Source: Pedobacter endophyticus (lineage in GTDB: Bacteria > Bacteroidota > Bacteroidia > Sphingobacteriales > Sphingobacteriaceae). Taken from it: a DNA stretch of 64,000 nucleotides. The stretch spans positions 2,046,001 to 2,110,000 of the forward strand of contig NZ_CP064939.1 in the NCBI RefSeq assembly GCF_015679185.1. Direction: 5' to 3'. Position numbers and translations under genes: made by a program. How positions within the stretch are numbered: position 1 is the stretch's first letter; the number at the start of each line of letters is the position of its first letter. Positions 8,271-16,069 of the stretch are shown one piece after another. The notes below the pieces were generated by a model that was not told the DNA's origin, searched no databases, and saw nothing but the letters and a program-made list of their open reading frames with translations.

Positions 8271-10346
8271 TTACGCTTTCTCAATCCAATTTCCGTCGCT
8301 TTTGATAATGTCAATCAGTTCATCTAAAGCATAGGCAGTAACTACGTTTTTCTTTACTACTTCTTTGCCACGATAGAGGGTAATTTTATCGGGGCCGGTG
8401 CCCACATAACCGTAATCAGCGTCGGCCATTTCGCCAGGGCCGTTTACGATGCAACCCATAATCCCGATTTTGATTCCCTTTAAATGATCGGTTCGAGAGC
8501 GGATGAGCTGCGTAGTTTCTTGCAGATCAAATAGCGTTCTTCCGCAGCTGGGGCACGAGATGTATTCCGTTTTACTTATCCGCGTTCGGGTTGCCTGTAA
8601 AATGCCAAAGCTGGTTGAGTTTACCAAGGCCAGATTTTGCCCCTGCGCATCAATCCATACACCGTCCCCAAAACCATCGGTCAATAATGCGCCCAAATCG
8701 GTTGCGGCATAAAGCATTAAGGTGTCTGCATCTAAATTTTCGTAACTTCTTTTGATGATTACCGGAACCTGGATGTTCTGTTGTTGTAAGGCAACAAAAA
8801 ACGACCTTTGCTCGGCCATGCCGTGTTCAGCGGAAGTTTCGAGGATGAGCACAACATTGGTAATCCCGACAGCTGTCGGGAGGTTAGCTGATAAACTGTT
8901 CAATTGCTCAATTGTTGACCCGAATAGCTGAGCATTAACCCGAACAAAATTCAGCGACTCATCTTTAAGATCTGCCTTGCCAAATTCTTCGAGAGAAAAT
9001 AGCGGGTGACAATTGTTTTTATCGTTTAAGCTCAACCAGGTTTGATAATTGTAAATCTGCTTTAAATTGCCGGGAAATGAGAATGACGGCAAATTATCGC
9101 CCAAAAAAGCCAAATCGCAAGCCTGATCGGCAAGATTGTATTTATCCAATCCGGCGCTATAATTGTATCCTACTGAATTTAAAAAGTATGGATCTTTCAG
9201 GTTTTCGTTTGAAACATCGATCAGTACTACGGGATGGTGATGCCCACCGATGTGCTGAACGCTTTCTGTTATTCGACGGGAATAGGAATATGGGCTGTAA
9301 GTTGGGAGTTCGGAGTTCGGAGTTCGAAGTTCGGAGTTGGGAGTGTCCAGTCCTAAGTGTAAATGCTCAAGATTAATTTCGGCGCTCTCATTTTTAATTC
9401 CAAACTCCAAGCTCGGATTTCCAATCTCCGATCTTCTCGAGCTATATCGATCAGCCAGGGCTTTAGCTACTGGCGCTTCAAACTCAGGGTCTTCGGTTAG
9501 TGAAACACGGATGGTATCGCCCAGGCCATCTTCAAGCAGGGTTCCGATTCCAACGGCCGATTTAATCCGCCCGTCTTCGCCATCCCCGGCCTCTGTAACG
9601 CCCAGGTGCAAGGGGTAATTCATGCCCTCTTTAACCATGGTTTCTACCAGTAAACGGTACGCCTGAACCATTACCTGCGTATTACTGGCTTTCATTGAAA
9701 TAACGAGATTGTAATAGTTTTCAGCCTCGCACATGCGGATAAACTCCATCGCCGATTCTACCATTCCGCGGGGTGTATCGCCGTAATGACTCATAATGCG
9801 ATCGGAAAGGGAACCATGATTGGTGCCTATTCGCATTGCAGTACCATATTCCTTGCAAATTTTGATTAAGGGTACAAACTTTTTATTGATCCGCTCCAGC
9901 TCAGCGTTGTAAGCATCTTGTGTATATTCGAGGTCTTCGAACCTTTTTTTATCGGCATAATTGCCCGGATTTACGCGAACTTTTTCTACAATCCTGGCGG
10001 CCATTTCAGCGGCATTTGGTGTAAAGTGAATATCGGCAATTAAAGGTACATCACAACCGCGGTAGCGAAGTTCCTTTTTAATATTGGCTAAATTTTCGGC
10101 TTCTTTGATACTTGGGGCAGTTATGCGCACGTATTCGCAACCCGATTTTACCATGCGAATGGTTTGCTCTACGGTGCCCAATGTGTCCATCGTGTCGGTG
10201 GTTGTCATCGATTGAATGCGGATTGGGTTATGGCCACCAAGGGCAACATCGCCAATCTTCACTTCTCTCGTTAAAAATCTTGAATACTGCGTTAAACTGT
10301 TGCAATAGCTACCGTCCAATCTATGCTTTGCCGATATGTTTTCCAT
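8271..10346 (-). CDS. ispG: 4-hydroxy-3-methylbut-2-enyl diphosphate synthase, long form with repeat-derived insert
   Basis: IspG (GcpE) converts MEcPP to HMBPP in the non-mevalonate isoprenoid pathway. At 691 residues it is the long form seen in Bacteroidetes and plants, with a large central domain between the TIM barrel and the iron-sulfur domain. The barrel shows VKIGDVALGGHNPIRIQSMT and ADIHFTPNAAEMAA. The [4Fe-4S] cysteines lie in ISCPSCGRTLFD and GIMGCIVNGPGEMADADYG near the C-terminus. Two oddities lie in the central domain. Residues about 335-348 (TPNSELRTPNSELP) are encoded by six tandem 7-bp repeats (9301-9342), and residues about 489-494 are encoded by an 18-bp perfect palindrome (8864-8881). 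Both keep the frame, so the gene looks intact. Confidence 0.96.
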   Translation of the reverse strand: MENISAKHRLDGSYCNSLTQYSRFLTREVKIGDVALGGHNPIRIQSMTTTDTMDTLGTVEQTIRMVKSGCEYVRITAPSIKEAENLANIKKELRYRGCDVPLIADIHFTPNAAEMAARIVEKVRVNPGNYADKKRFEDLEYTQDAYNAELERINKKFVPLIKICKEYGTAMRIGTNHGSLSDRIMSHYGDTPRGMVESAMEFIRMCEAENYYNLVISMKASNTQVMVQAYRLLVETMVKEGMNYPLHLGVTEAGDGEDGRIKSAVGIGTLLEDGLGDTIRVSLTEDPEFEAPVAKALADRYSSRRSEIGNPSLEFGIKNESAEINLEHLHLGLDTPNSELRTPNSELPTYSPYSYSRRITESVQHIGGHHHPVVLIDVSNENLKDPYFLNSVGYNYSAGLDKYNLADQACDLAFLGDNLPSFSFPGNLKQIYNYQTWLSLNDKNNCHPLFSLEEFGKADLKDESLNFVRVNAQLFGSTIEQLNSLSANLPTAVGITNVVLILETSAEHGMAEQRSFFVALQQQNIQVPVIIKRSYENLDADTLMLYAATDLGALLTDGFGDGVWIDAQGQNLALVNSTSFGILQATRTRISKTEYISCPSCGRTLFDLQETTQLIRSRTDHLKGIKIGIMGCIVNGPGEMADADYGYVGTGPDKITLYRGKEVVKKNVVTAYALDELIDIIKSDGNWIEKA
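8864..8881. repeat. Perfect 18-bp palindrome inside ispG
   Basis: tcccgacagctgtcggga is perfectly self-complementary and encodes PTAVG in the central IspG domain. It belongs to the same class of CCGA-AGCT-TCGG palindromes found between genes at 5685, 19842, 42218 and 58190. Confidence 0.7.
9301..9342. repeat. In-frame heptamer array inside ispG (6 units)
   Basis: The units read gttggga, gttcgga, gttcgga, gttcgaa, gttcgga, gttggga. Six units make 42 bp, or 14 codons, so the reading frame is preserved. The word matches the AGTCCGA-type intergenic arrays at 4005-4088 and 12763-12797. Confidence 0.85.
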
Positions 10347-10466
10347 GTGGATGCAAAGATAAGTTAAATGTTAAAATTGTTGGGTTGTTTTATTGTTAAA
10401 TTGCTGGATTGATAGCGTTTTGTCAAAACAGAAATTGCTTTGTAGAAGTAGCAATTTTTAAGTATT

Positions 10467-10486
10467 TTGCTATAAATTTATAGCAA
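10467..10486. promoter_or_regulatory. 20-bp perfect palindrome upstream of the ATPase gene, candidate operator
   Basis: TTGCTATAAATTTATAGCAA is a perfect palindrome 33 bp ahead of the ATG of the following gene. Further copies of the half-site AGCAATTT lie at 10432-10439 (inverted) and 10450-10457. A TATTTTTG box (10494-10501) resembling a Bacteroidetes -7 element follows directly. This fits a repressor site over a promoter, but the regulator is not identified. Confidence 0.45.
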
Positions 10487-10519
10487 TTTTATGTATTTTT
10501 GCTTGTTCGAATAAACAAA

Positions 10520-11716
10520 ATGGAAAATTTAAAGATAAAATCCAACCTCATCGTTCAACAGCAAACGTTGGATATTGTAAGGCCTTTGGCCCAAAAAATC
10601 GACTGGAACGATAGATTAATCGGCATTCTTGGCGCCCGTGGCACAGGAAAGACTACGCTGATCCTTCAGCAATTAAAGTCGAAATATGGGTTAAGTAACA
10701 AGGCTTTATACATCACCATGGACGATATACATTTTACGACCACGAGTTTAGCGAATTTTGCAGTGGAATTTAGACAGAGCGGTGGAGAAATACTTTTTAT
10801 AGACGAGGTACATAAATATCCTAATTGGGCGACGGAAATAAAAAACATTTACGATTTCTATAAAGATCTAAAAATTGTGTTTACTGGTTCGTCAATTGTC
10901 GATATCTCGCGGCAAAATGTCGACTTGAGCCGTCGGGCAGTACAATATGAATTAACGGGTTTATCTTATCGTGAATACTTAAATTTTAGGGGGATTATTG
11001 ATCTTAATGCGCTTTCACTTGCTGATATACTAGCTAATCATGTCGAAATTGCAAATGGTATTGCAGGTAATTTTAGGCCCTTGCAATACTTAAGCGATTA
11101 TTTCATCCATGGATATTATCCCTTTTTTATCGAAAATACGGCTACTTATCATTTACGTTTAGAAAAGGTGGTTAGACTTATCATTGAACAGGATTTGCAA
11201 TTTATTGCTGGATTCAACCCTCACCACTCTCGTAAAATCTATCAATTGCTGTATATTTTATCAACCAATGTTCCGTTTAAGCCCAACATTACAAATCTGA
11301 GCGAAAAAACGGGCATCAGCAGAAACATGATTATAGAATACCTGCATTATTTAGACAATGCAAGATTGATCAATTCGCTTACCGCCGCGGGCAAAAGCAT
11401 CAGCACTTTACAAAAGCCGGATAAAATTTTTTTAGAAAATACCAACTTATTGTTCGCAATCAGTCCTACAAACACTGATAAGGGAAGTTTACGTGAGGCA
11501 TTTTTTATGAACCAGCTGAAAAATGCAGGTTATGAAGTTAACGCCCCGTTGAAAGGAGATTTTTATGTTGACAACAAGTACACTTTCGAAATTGGCGGAA
11601 AAAATAAGTCGACGAAGCAATTAAACGGTATCGAACATGCGTTTTATGCTATAGATGATATTGAGGCAGGCATTGGTAATAAAATTCCGTTATGGTTGTT
11701 TGGGTTGCTGGCTTAA
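10520..11716 (+). CDS. Orphan AAA-type ATPase (AAA_14/DUF4143 type)
   Basis: A 398-residue P-loop protein with Walker A GARGTGKTT at residues 38-46 and Walker B ILFIDEVHKY near 91. A sensor-like IVFTGSSIVDISRQNVDLSRR segment, a winged-helix-like middle (NLSEKTGISRNMIIEYLHYL) and a C-terminal nuclease-like fold (GDFYVDNKYTFEIGGKN) follow. This is the architecture of the AAA_14 plus DUF4143 family, widespread in Bacteroidetes and archaea and of unknown biological role, possibly linked to mobile or defence functions. The TTG seven codons upstream would extend the frame, but the ATG giving MENLKIKSNLIVQ fits better. It stands alone with a strong palindrome in its promoter region. Confidence 0.82.
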   Translation: MENLKIKSNLIVQQQTLDIVRPLAQKIDWNDRLIGILGARGTGKTTLILQQLKSKYGLSNKALYITMDDIHFTTTSLANFAVEFRQSGGEILFIDEVHKYPNWATEIKNIYDFYKDLKIVFTGSSIVDISRQNVDLSRRAVQYELTGLSYREYLNFRGIIDLNALSLADILANHVEIANGIAGNFRPLQYLSDYFIHGYYPFFIENTATYHLRLEKVVRLIIEQDLQFIAGFNPHHSRKIYQLLYILSTNVPFKPNITNLSEKTGISRNMIIEYLHYLDNARLINSLTAAGKSISTLQKPDKIFLENTNLLFAISPTNTDKGSLREAFFMNQLKNAGYEVNAPLKGDFYVDNKYTFEIGGKNKSTKQLNGIEHAFYAIDDIEAGIGNKIPLWLFGLLA

Positions 11717-11739
11717 ATTGACAGATGGTTTTTTACTAA

Positions 11740-11788
11740 ACTGGTTCATTAGTTCATTGGTCATTGGCATTAGTTTATTGGTCTTAGT
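11740..11788. repeat. Heptamer repeat array, TCATTGG type (7 units)
   Basis: The units read actggtt, cattagt, tcattgg, tcattgg, cattagt, ttattgg, tcttagt. They begin 24 bp after the ATPase stop codon and run into the family D hairpin. Confidence 0.65.
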
Positions 11789-11833
11789 CATCGGATGAAT
11801 GCCTAGCGTGGTGGCTATATTCATCCGATGACT
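11786..11833. repeat. Family D hairpin element
   Basis: The 15-bp arms agtcatcggatgaat and attcatccgatgact are perfect complements around an 18-base loop. The same element recurs at 19521-19568, 41855-41901 and, degraded, near 42324-42366. It could act as a bidirectional terminator. Confidence 0.75.
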
Positions 11834-12029
11834 AGTTGGTTCACATTGGTCATTGCTAATTGTTTTTGTGCTTTCGATTAACGTTATTTGAGTAAGGTTA
11901 AAACTAACATTGTCACCCTGAGCGGAGTCGAAGGGCCGATGTTTATAGATTTATCCTAGAAAAAGAGTCTTCGACTCCGCTCAGACTGACACCAACTGCT
12001 TAGCTACGAGGACATTGTTCTCCCTCTTG

Positions 12030-12644
12030 CTAAATCAACCTATCTTTTATCACCAGGGTTTCAGCGGCAACATCATGCCAACATTGATTTTTCTTATTCA
12101 GGAAACTGTATAAATAACCAAAGAAGAATGGTATCGCAGAAAATGGTTTGGCCAAATTTCGACCTAACGAACGGCCGATAGAAATTCTGCTCCCCTCCAA
12201 ATCGGTCACTTTAATATTTAATATGCGCTTGCCGATGGTTGCTTGTTTTGCAGATGATTCGGCGAAAATTCCATAAACCAGTTTTATTGCAAATATGATC
12301 GGAAAGGGAATTAAAAAGGCCATTATTCTATCGTTCTTTTCCTGAATAAAAATATAACTGATTAAAATTGCGATGATGTAAAAACCGAAAATAATGAAAT
12401 GGTCAATTACGGAGGCCAGCAGGCGCTGATCGAATGCTGCGAAATATTGCGGCGCTGTTTTTTGATAGTCAAAGCCGAAAAGCTCACGCAATTCTTCCAT
12501 CGCGTGAGCTTCTTTATAATCGTCCATGCCCGGTTTGCGAACGAAAGTACCTGGCGTTATATTTAAGTTTTTTAGTTCAGCCAAATTAAAAGGGCCCTGC
12601 GGCTTTCCATTAATTACAACTGTATACTCAAGTTCGGGATTCAT
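12030..12644 (-). CDS. GYF_2-like and RDD-domain membrane protein
   Basis: A 204-residue membrane protein. The N-terminal 55 residues (VINGKPQGPFNLAELKNL, TPGTFVRKPGM) resemble the GYF_2 domain found next to RDD domains. The C-terminal part is an RDD domain with three to four membrane helices (FDQRLLASVIDHFIIFGFYI, IGKRILNIKVTDLEGSRI). The function is unknown; RDD proteins have been linked to transport and envelope stress. The longer frame starting at 12734 would add 30 residues that are just the translation of a heptamer repeat, so the ATG at 12642-12644 giving MNPELEYTVVINGK is chosen. It ends a run of minus-strand envelope genes. Confidence 0.85.
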   Translation of the reverse strand: MNPELEYTVVINGKPQGPFNLAELKNLNITPGTFVRKPGMDDYKEAHAMEELRELFGFDYQKTAPQYFAAFDQRLLASVIDHFIIFGFYIIAILISYIFIQEKNDRIMAFLIPFPIIFAIKLVYGIFAESSAKQATIGKRILNIKVTDLEGSRISIGRSLGRNLAKPFSAIPFFFGYLYSFLNKKNQCWHDVAAETLVIKDRLI

Positions 12645-12657
12645 TTTTATCGTATCA

Positions 12658-12720
12658 AGTAGTGAGTTGCGAGTAGCGAGCAGTGAGTAGTGAGTAGTGA
12701 GCAGTGAAGTATCGAGTATC
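12658..12720. repeat. Heptamer repeat array, AGTAGTG type (9 units)
   Basis: The units read agtagtg, agttgcg, agtagcg, agcagtg, agtagtg, agtagtg, agcagtg, aagtatc, gagtatc. The array lies directly upstream of the RDD gene and creates a spurious N-terminal extension if translated. Confidence 0.8.
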
Positions 12721-12762
12721 CAGACATGGTGCAAAACTGCTGGCCATTCGCTTCAATCTCGA

Positions 12763-12797
12763 GACCTCGGACTTTCGAACTCCAGACTTCGGACTAA
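12763..12797. repeat. Heptamer repeat array at the stop of the LiaF-like gene (5 units)
   Basis: The units read gacctcg, gactttc, gaactcc, agacttc, ggactaa. The gene's stop codon lies inside the last unit. The word is the reverse strand of the AGTCCGA type. Confidence 0.65.
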
Positions 12798-13765
12798 TAC
12801 CTACTCACTTCAAAGTTACTTAATCCGCCATCTAAATTGATGAATATTTTTTTTGTTGATGTTTTATAGTTCGAAGTTTCGTAAACACCATCGCTAAGTT
12901 TTTCAAAACCTTCAAAGTCTTTCGCAGATAAACCTGTTTTGGTTTTAATTCTACAACCGGAATTGGCAGGTATTTTAATTTTAACGTCCGCTAAGCCAGA
13001 TTTTACTACCACATCGGTTATTGGCAATAAATCTCCAATTTTAACCTCAACATCGGCTGCACCCCCATCAAAACGGAAACTGCGTATTTTAAAATCAGCA
13101 AAGTCAAAATCAGCTTCTCCAGCACCTAAATTCATTACAATATCCCAGTTTGGTAACTTATTCAATTTGAAATTAACATCGTTGTCCCCGTCGTTAAAAT
13201 TCCATTTGTTCTTTTTATCATTCATACCAAATGTTAGCACATTTACACTATCGGTAGCTTTTTTATTTAAATAGAAGTGATTGCTTTTATTTCTAACAAC
13301 GGCCTCAATCAAAGCAGGCGTTTCACCACCAAATTTATAAGAAACTCCCCCACCAGAGATATTTAAAACAGTTTTTTTATCCGTATCGGCAACATCAAAA
13401 GGCTCCACTAACAAATGCGGAGTTGCAAGTACTTTTTCGTCAGTTCGGTCTCTCTCATCATCATCCATATCCATATCCATGCTATGATGTTCACCGCCGC
13501 TCGACCACCAACGACCATTGGATGGTTCTTGTCCTCTTACAAATAAAAAAGAAAGCGCTATAACCAAAATGCCGAGAGAAATAATATGCCCGGTTTGAGA
13601 ATTGCCTCTGTTAAATAAAATATTAACACCCGCTATGATTAAAAATATCGGCCAAAAATGCCATACATTACGCCAGTAAAACTCTATTATACCAAAGTTT
13701 TCTAATAAGAGTACACCACCAATAAAGAGCAGTAAAATACCCCAGATTAATCTATCTAATTTCAT
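12794..13765 (-). CDS. DUF5668 / LiaF-like membrane protein
   Basis: A 323-residue membrane protein. Two to three N-terminal helices (RLIWGILLLFIGGVLLLENFG, HFWPIFLIIAGVNILF) match the DUF5668 helical module. A His/Asp-rich linker with MDMDMDDDERD follows, then a C-terminal beta-rich domain like the LiaF/toastrack domains (NLGAGEADFDFADFKIRSF, KTGLSAKDFEG). LiaF proteins modulate cell-envelope stress responses in Firmicutes; the Bacteroidetes role is inferred. The frame opens further upstream, but the ATG at 13763-13765 (MKLDRLIWGILL) starts the first membrane helix. It lies 5 bp downstream of the PspC gene, so the two are almost certainly cotranscribed. Confidence 0.8.
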   Translation of the reverse strand: MKLDRLIWGILLLFIGGVLLLENFGIIEFYWRNVWHFWPIFLIIAGVNILFNRGNSQTGHIISLGILVIALSFLFVRGQEPSNGRWWSSGGEHHSMDMDMDDDERDRTDEKVLATPHLLVEPFDVADTDKKTVLNISGGGVSYKFGGETPALIEAVVRNKSNHFYLNKKATDSVNVLTFGMNDKKNKWNFNDGDNDVNFKLNKLPNWDIVMNLGAGEADFDFADFKIRSFRFDGGAADVEVKIGDLLPITDVVVKSGLADVKIKIPANSGCRIKTKTGLSAKDFEGFEKLSDGVYETSNYKTSTKKIFINLDGGLSNFEVSRY

Positions 13766-13770
13766 GTTAA

Positions 13771-14460
13771 TTATGCTTGAGGGTTTGTAGATGTTGAATT
13801 GTTGTCGTTGTCTGGCTTTTCTTCCACAATTACTGCGTCCGAAACATCGGCTGATTTTTTCTGTTCTTCCTGCGCTTGCTGGTTTTGAAAGTTCGCCCAT
13901 TCGTTTTTGCGCCTGGATTTTGCAATAATGCTAATACCTAAAGCAATAAATACCATTGGCCACATAAACTTGAAAAAATTTCTGATGGTGAACCATTCCG
14001 GGATAAAATCCAACTGATGCATTAAAAAGAAACAGCCTATCGCCAGCATCAACAAGCCGGCAATTGTTCTGCCCGAATCATTCGGCTTATTGAACTTACT
14101 AAAATCGGGCTGGGTTTCGAAAGGTCTTTTCGTGCTATCATCAACCGGCTGAGTCCAGTTTGTATTACCCGCTCCGGCTGGTCCGGTAAATGTATCGGAC
14201 GAACCGAACGGTGCTGCATTTGGATTATTCTTGTTGAAATAATCGTTAAACTTCGAGAATTTGGCATTTGGATCGTTATTTACCGGCACAATAATCCACA
14301 TAATAATGTAGGCCACAAGGCCACCACCAGCCATAAAAATAGTTGATAACGCAAACAATAATCTGATAATGGTTACTTCAACCTGCATGTAATCTGCAAG
14401 ACCAGAAGCTACACCGGCAATCATCTTATCGTGTTCGTTTCTAAAAAGCTTCTTTTCCAT
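13771..14460 (-). CDS. PspC-domain membrane protein
   Basis: A 229-residue protein opening with a PspC domain (MEKKLFRNEHDKMIAGVASG, then IIRLLFALSTIFMAGGGLVAYIIMWIIVPV). A Pro/Asn-rich linker and two more helices follow (SGRTIAGLLMLAIGCFFLMH, FMWPMVFIALGISIIA), with a charged cytosolic tail. PspC proteins sense or transmit membrane stress in the phage-shock response. It pairs with the LiaF-like gene 5 bp downstream, an arrangement common in Bacteroidetes that suggests an envelope-stress module. No adjacent PadR-type regulator is seen. Confidence 0.87.
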   Translation of the reverse strand: MEKKLFRNEHDKMIAGVASGLADYMQVEVTIIRLLFALSTIFMAGGGLVAYIIMWIIVPVNNDPNAKFSKFNDYFNKNNPNAAPFGSSDTFTGPAGAGNTNWTQPVDDSTKRPFETQPDFSKFNKPNDSGRTIAGLLMLAIGCFFLMHQLDFIPEWFTIRNFFKFMWPMVFIALGISIIAKSRRKNEWANFQNQQAQEEQKKSADVSDAVIVEEKPDNDNNSTSTNPQA

Positions 14461-14502
14461 GATATTGTCTTTTTTAGTCCCAACGGGATGCCTTTGGCAT
14501 GT

Positions 14503-15192
14503 TTAAAAATCGAGCGGCGTCATCAGTACCTCATCAACGTTTACACCTTTACTTAAATTTAAAATGGTAAACAAAGTTTCCGCAATGTCTTCAGGCTGCA
14601 CAAATTTGTCATCAGGAATCGTTGTTCCCTCCCATGATGATGTTTTGGTTGAGCCTGGCAAAAATGCCGTTACCTTAACGTTGTGTGGGGCTAATTCTTG
14701 CCGCAATACATGATTAAGACTTAACATCGCTGCTTTTGTTACACTATAACTGCCGCCATTTTTTACGGGTGCTTTGCTGGCTACTGAGCAAATGTTAAAT
14801 ATGTGCCCTTTTTGCTCCAGGCGCATTCTTTTAGCAAAAAATTTACTGATGTAATAGCAGGCATTCACGTTCAGGTCTTGCTGCTTTTCGAACGTTTCGT
14901 CATCTTCATCCAACAAGCTGCCGGGCAAAAATGTACCCACATTGTTTACCAAAACATCGGCAAAGCCAAATTCTTGACCAGCGCTGTCGAGAAAAGTCTT
15001 TATTTCTGTTTTTATCGAACAATCTACCGCGTAAATAGAAATTGTTTTATCATCAACAAGCAACTCATTTCGTAATTCTTCAAGGTCCTTTATATTTCTG
15101 GCAGTAAGTAGCAAATCGTATCCATTTTGCCAAAGTTTAATCGCAATTGCTCTGCCTATCCCCTTTGTTGCACCTGTTATTATCGCTTTCAT
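14503..15192 (-). CDS. Short-chain dehydrogenase/reductase
   Basis: A 229-residue classical SDR enzyme. It has the NAD(P)-binding GATKGIGRA motif, the structural NNVG, and a Ser-Tyr-Lys catalytic set in NICSVASKAPVKNGGSYSVTKAAM. The basic residue after the glycine motif and the missing acidic residue at the end of beta-2 suggest NADPH preference. The substrate is unknown; relatives include 3-ketoacyl-ACP-reductase-like and sepiapterin-reductase-like enzymes. It lies 42 bp upstream of the PspC gene on the same strand and is divergent from the MlaE gene. Confidence 0.88.
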   Translation of the reverse strand: MKAIITGATKGIGRAIAIKLWQNGYDLLLTARNIKDLEELRNELLVDDKTISIYAVDCSIKTEIKTFLDSAGQEFGFADVLVNNVGTFLPGSLLDEDDETFEKQQDLNVNACYYISKFFAKRMRLEQKGHIFNICSVASKAPVKNGGSYSVTKAAMLSLNHVLRQELAPHNVKVTAFLPGSTKTSSWEGTTIPDDKFVQPEDIAETLFTILNLSKGVNVDEVLMTPLDF

Positions 15193-15334
15193 GATTGTGG
15201 TTTAATTTTTGTTAACAAAAAACAATATTTATATTCATAACCACGAATATTTTTACAATAATCAATTGCGACAACTTTTTTATTGTTTCTTTGTAGTATA
15301 TTAATGATCATTTAAATTAAGCAAACCATACGGA

Positions 15335-16069
15335 ATGAATTTTACCAATTTTGGCAGATACATACTGCTTTTAAAGTCTGTATTTAGAAGACCGGAAAAA
15401 CTAAAAATATACCTGAAAGAAATAGCCAAGCAAATGGATTATGTTGGTGTGGGCTCTTTAGGGCTTATCGCCATTATTTCTACCTTTATCGGTGCTGTAA
15501 TGACTTTGCAAATTGCTTTCCAGTTAACGAGCGACTTTATTCCGAAAACGATTATTGGCTCCGTAAACCGCGATTCGAGTATTTTAGAGCTGAGCCCAAC
15601 CATTAGTGCAATTGTATTAGCGGGTAAAATTGGCTCGGCCATTTCATCAGAAATCGGTTCGATGCGGGTAACTGAGCAAATTGATGCGCTTGAGATTATG
15701 GGAATAAACGCACCGGGATACCTGATTTTACCAAAAATTATATCAGGCATTACAATGGTTCCGGTATTAGTTATTATCTCAATGGTGTTAAGTATTTCTG
15801 GTGGTTACCTTGGTGGCACCATTTCTGGCGCTGTAACTCCTGCTGAATATATTCAAGGTATTACAACCGACTTTAACCCTTACACCATTGTTGTTGCTTT
15901 GGTAAAGGCGTTTGTGTTCGGGTTTATTATCACATCAGTTCCTGCTTACGAGGGTTTTTACGTTCGTGGTGGCGCTTTAGAGGTTTCGCAAGCCAGTACC
16001 AGAGCCGTTGTAATTAGTTGTATTTCGATTTTAGCCTGCGATTATATCGTAACCCAATTATTATTGTAA
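15335..16069 (+). CDS. mlaE: ABC transporter permease, MlaE family
   Basis: A 244-residue inner-membrane permease of the MlaE type, which moves phospholipids or other lipids between membranes. Characteristic segments are FIGAVMTLQIAFQL, SAIVLAGKIGSAISSEIGSMRVTEQIDALEIMGI and FGFIITSVPAYEGFYVRGGA. It overlaps the ATPase gene by one base (TAATG), so the two are translationally coupled. The substrate-binding MCE protein is not in the following genes; a toxin-antitoxin pair follows instead. That is unusual, since MlaD-type genes often come third in Bacteroidetes. Confidence 0.92.
   Translation: MNFTNFGRYILLLKSVFRRPEKLKIYLKEIAKQMDYVGVGSLGLIAIISTFIGAVMTLQIAFQLTSDFIPKTIIGSVNRDSSILELSPTISAIVLAGKIGSAISSEIGSMRVTEQIDALEIMGINAPGYLILPKIISGITMVPVLVIISMVLSISGGYLGGTISGAVTPAEYIQGITTDFNPYTIVVALVKAFVFGFIITSVPAYEGFYVRGGALEVSQASTRAVVISCISILACDYIVTQLLL

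Larger units (their letters stand above)
11717..12029. other. Gene-free convergent gap; heptamer array, family D hairpin, family C repeat
   Basis: No gene is visible. The gap holds a heptamer array (11740-11788), a family D hairpin (11786-11833) and a family C repeat (about 11909-11992, tgtcaccctgagcggagtcg and its inverted partner). These may terminate transcription from both sides. Confidence 0.6.

Noticed and set aside
10354..10361. TATCTTTG box just upstream of ispG
   Set aside because: It matches the Bacteroidetes -7 element but lies only 7 bases from the ATG and no -33 element is present; it would imply a leaderless transcript, so it is not listed as a promoter.
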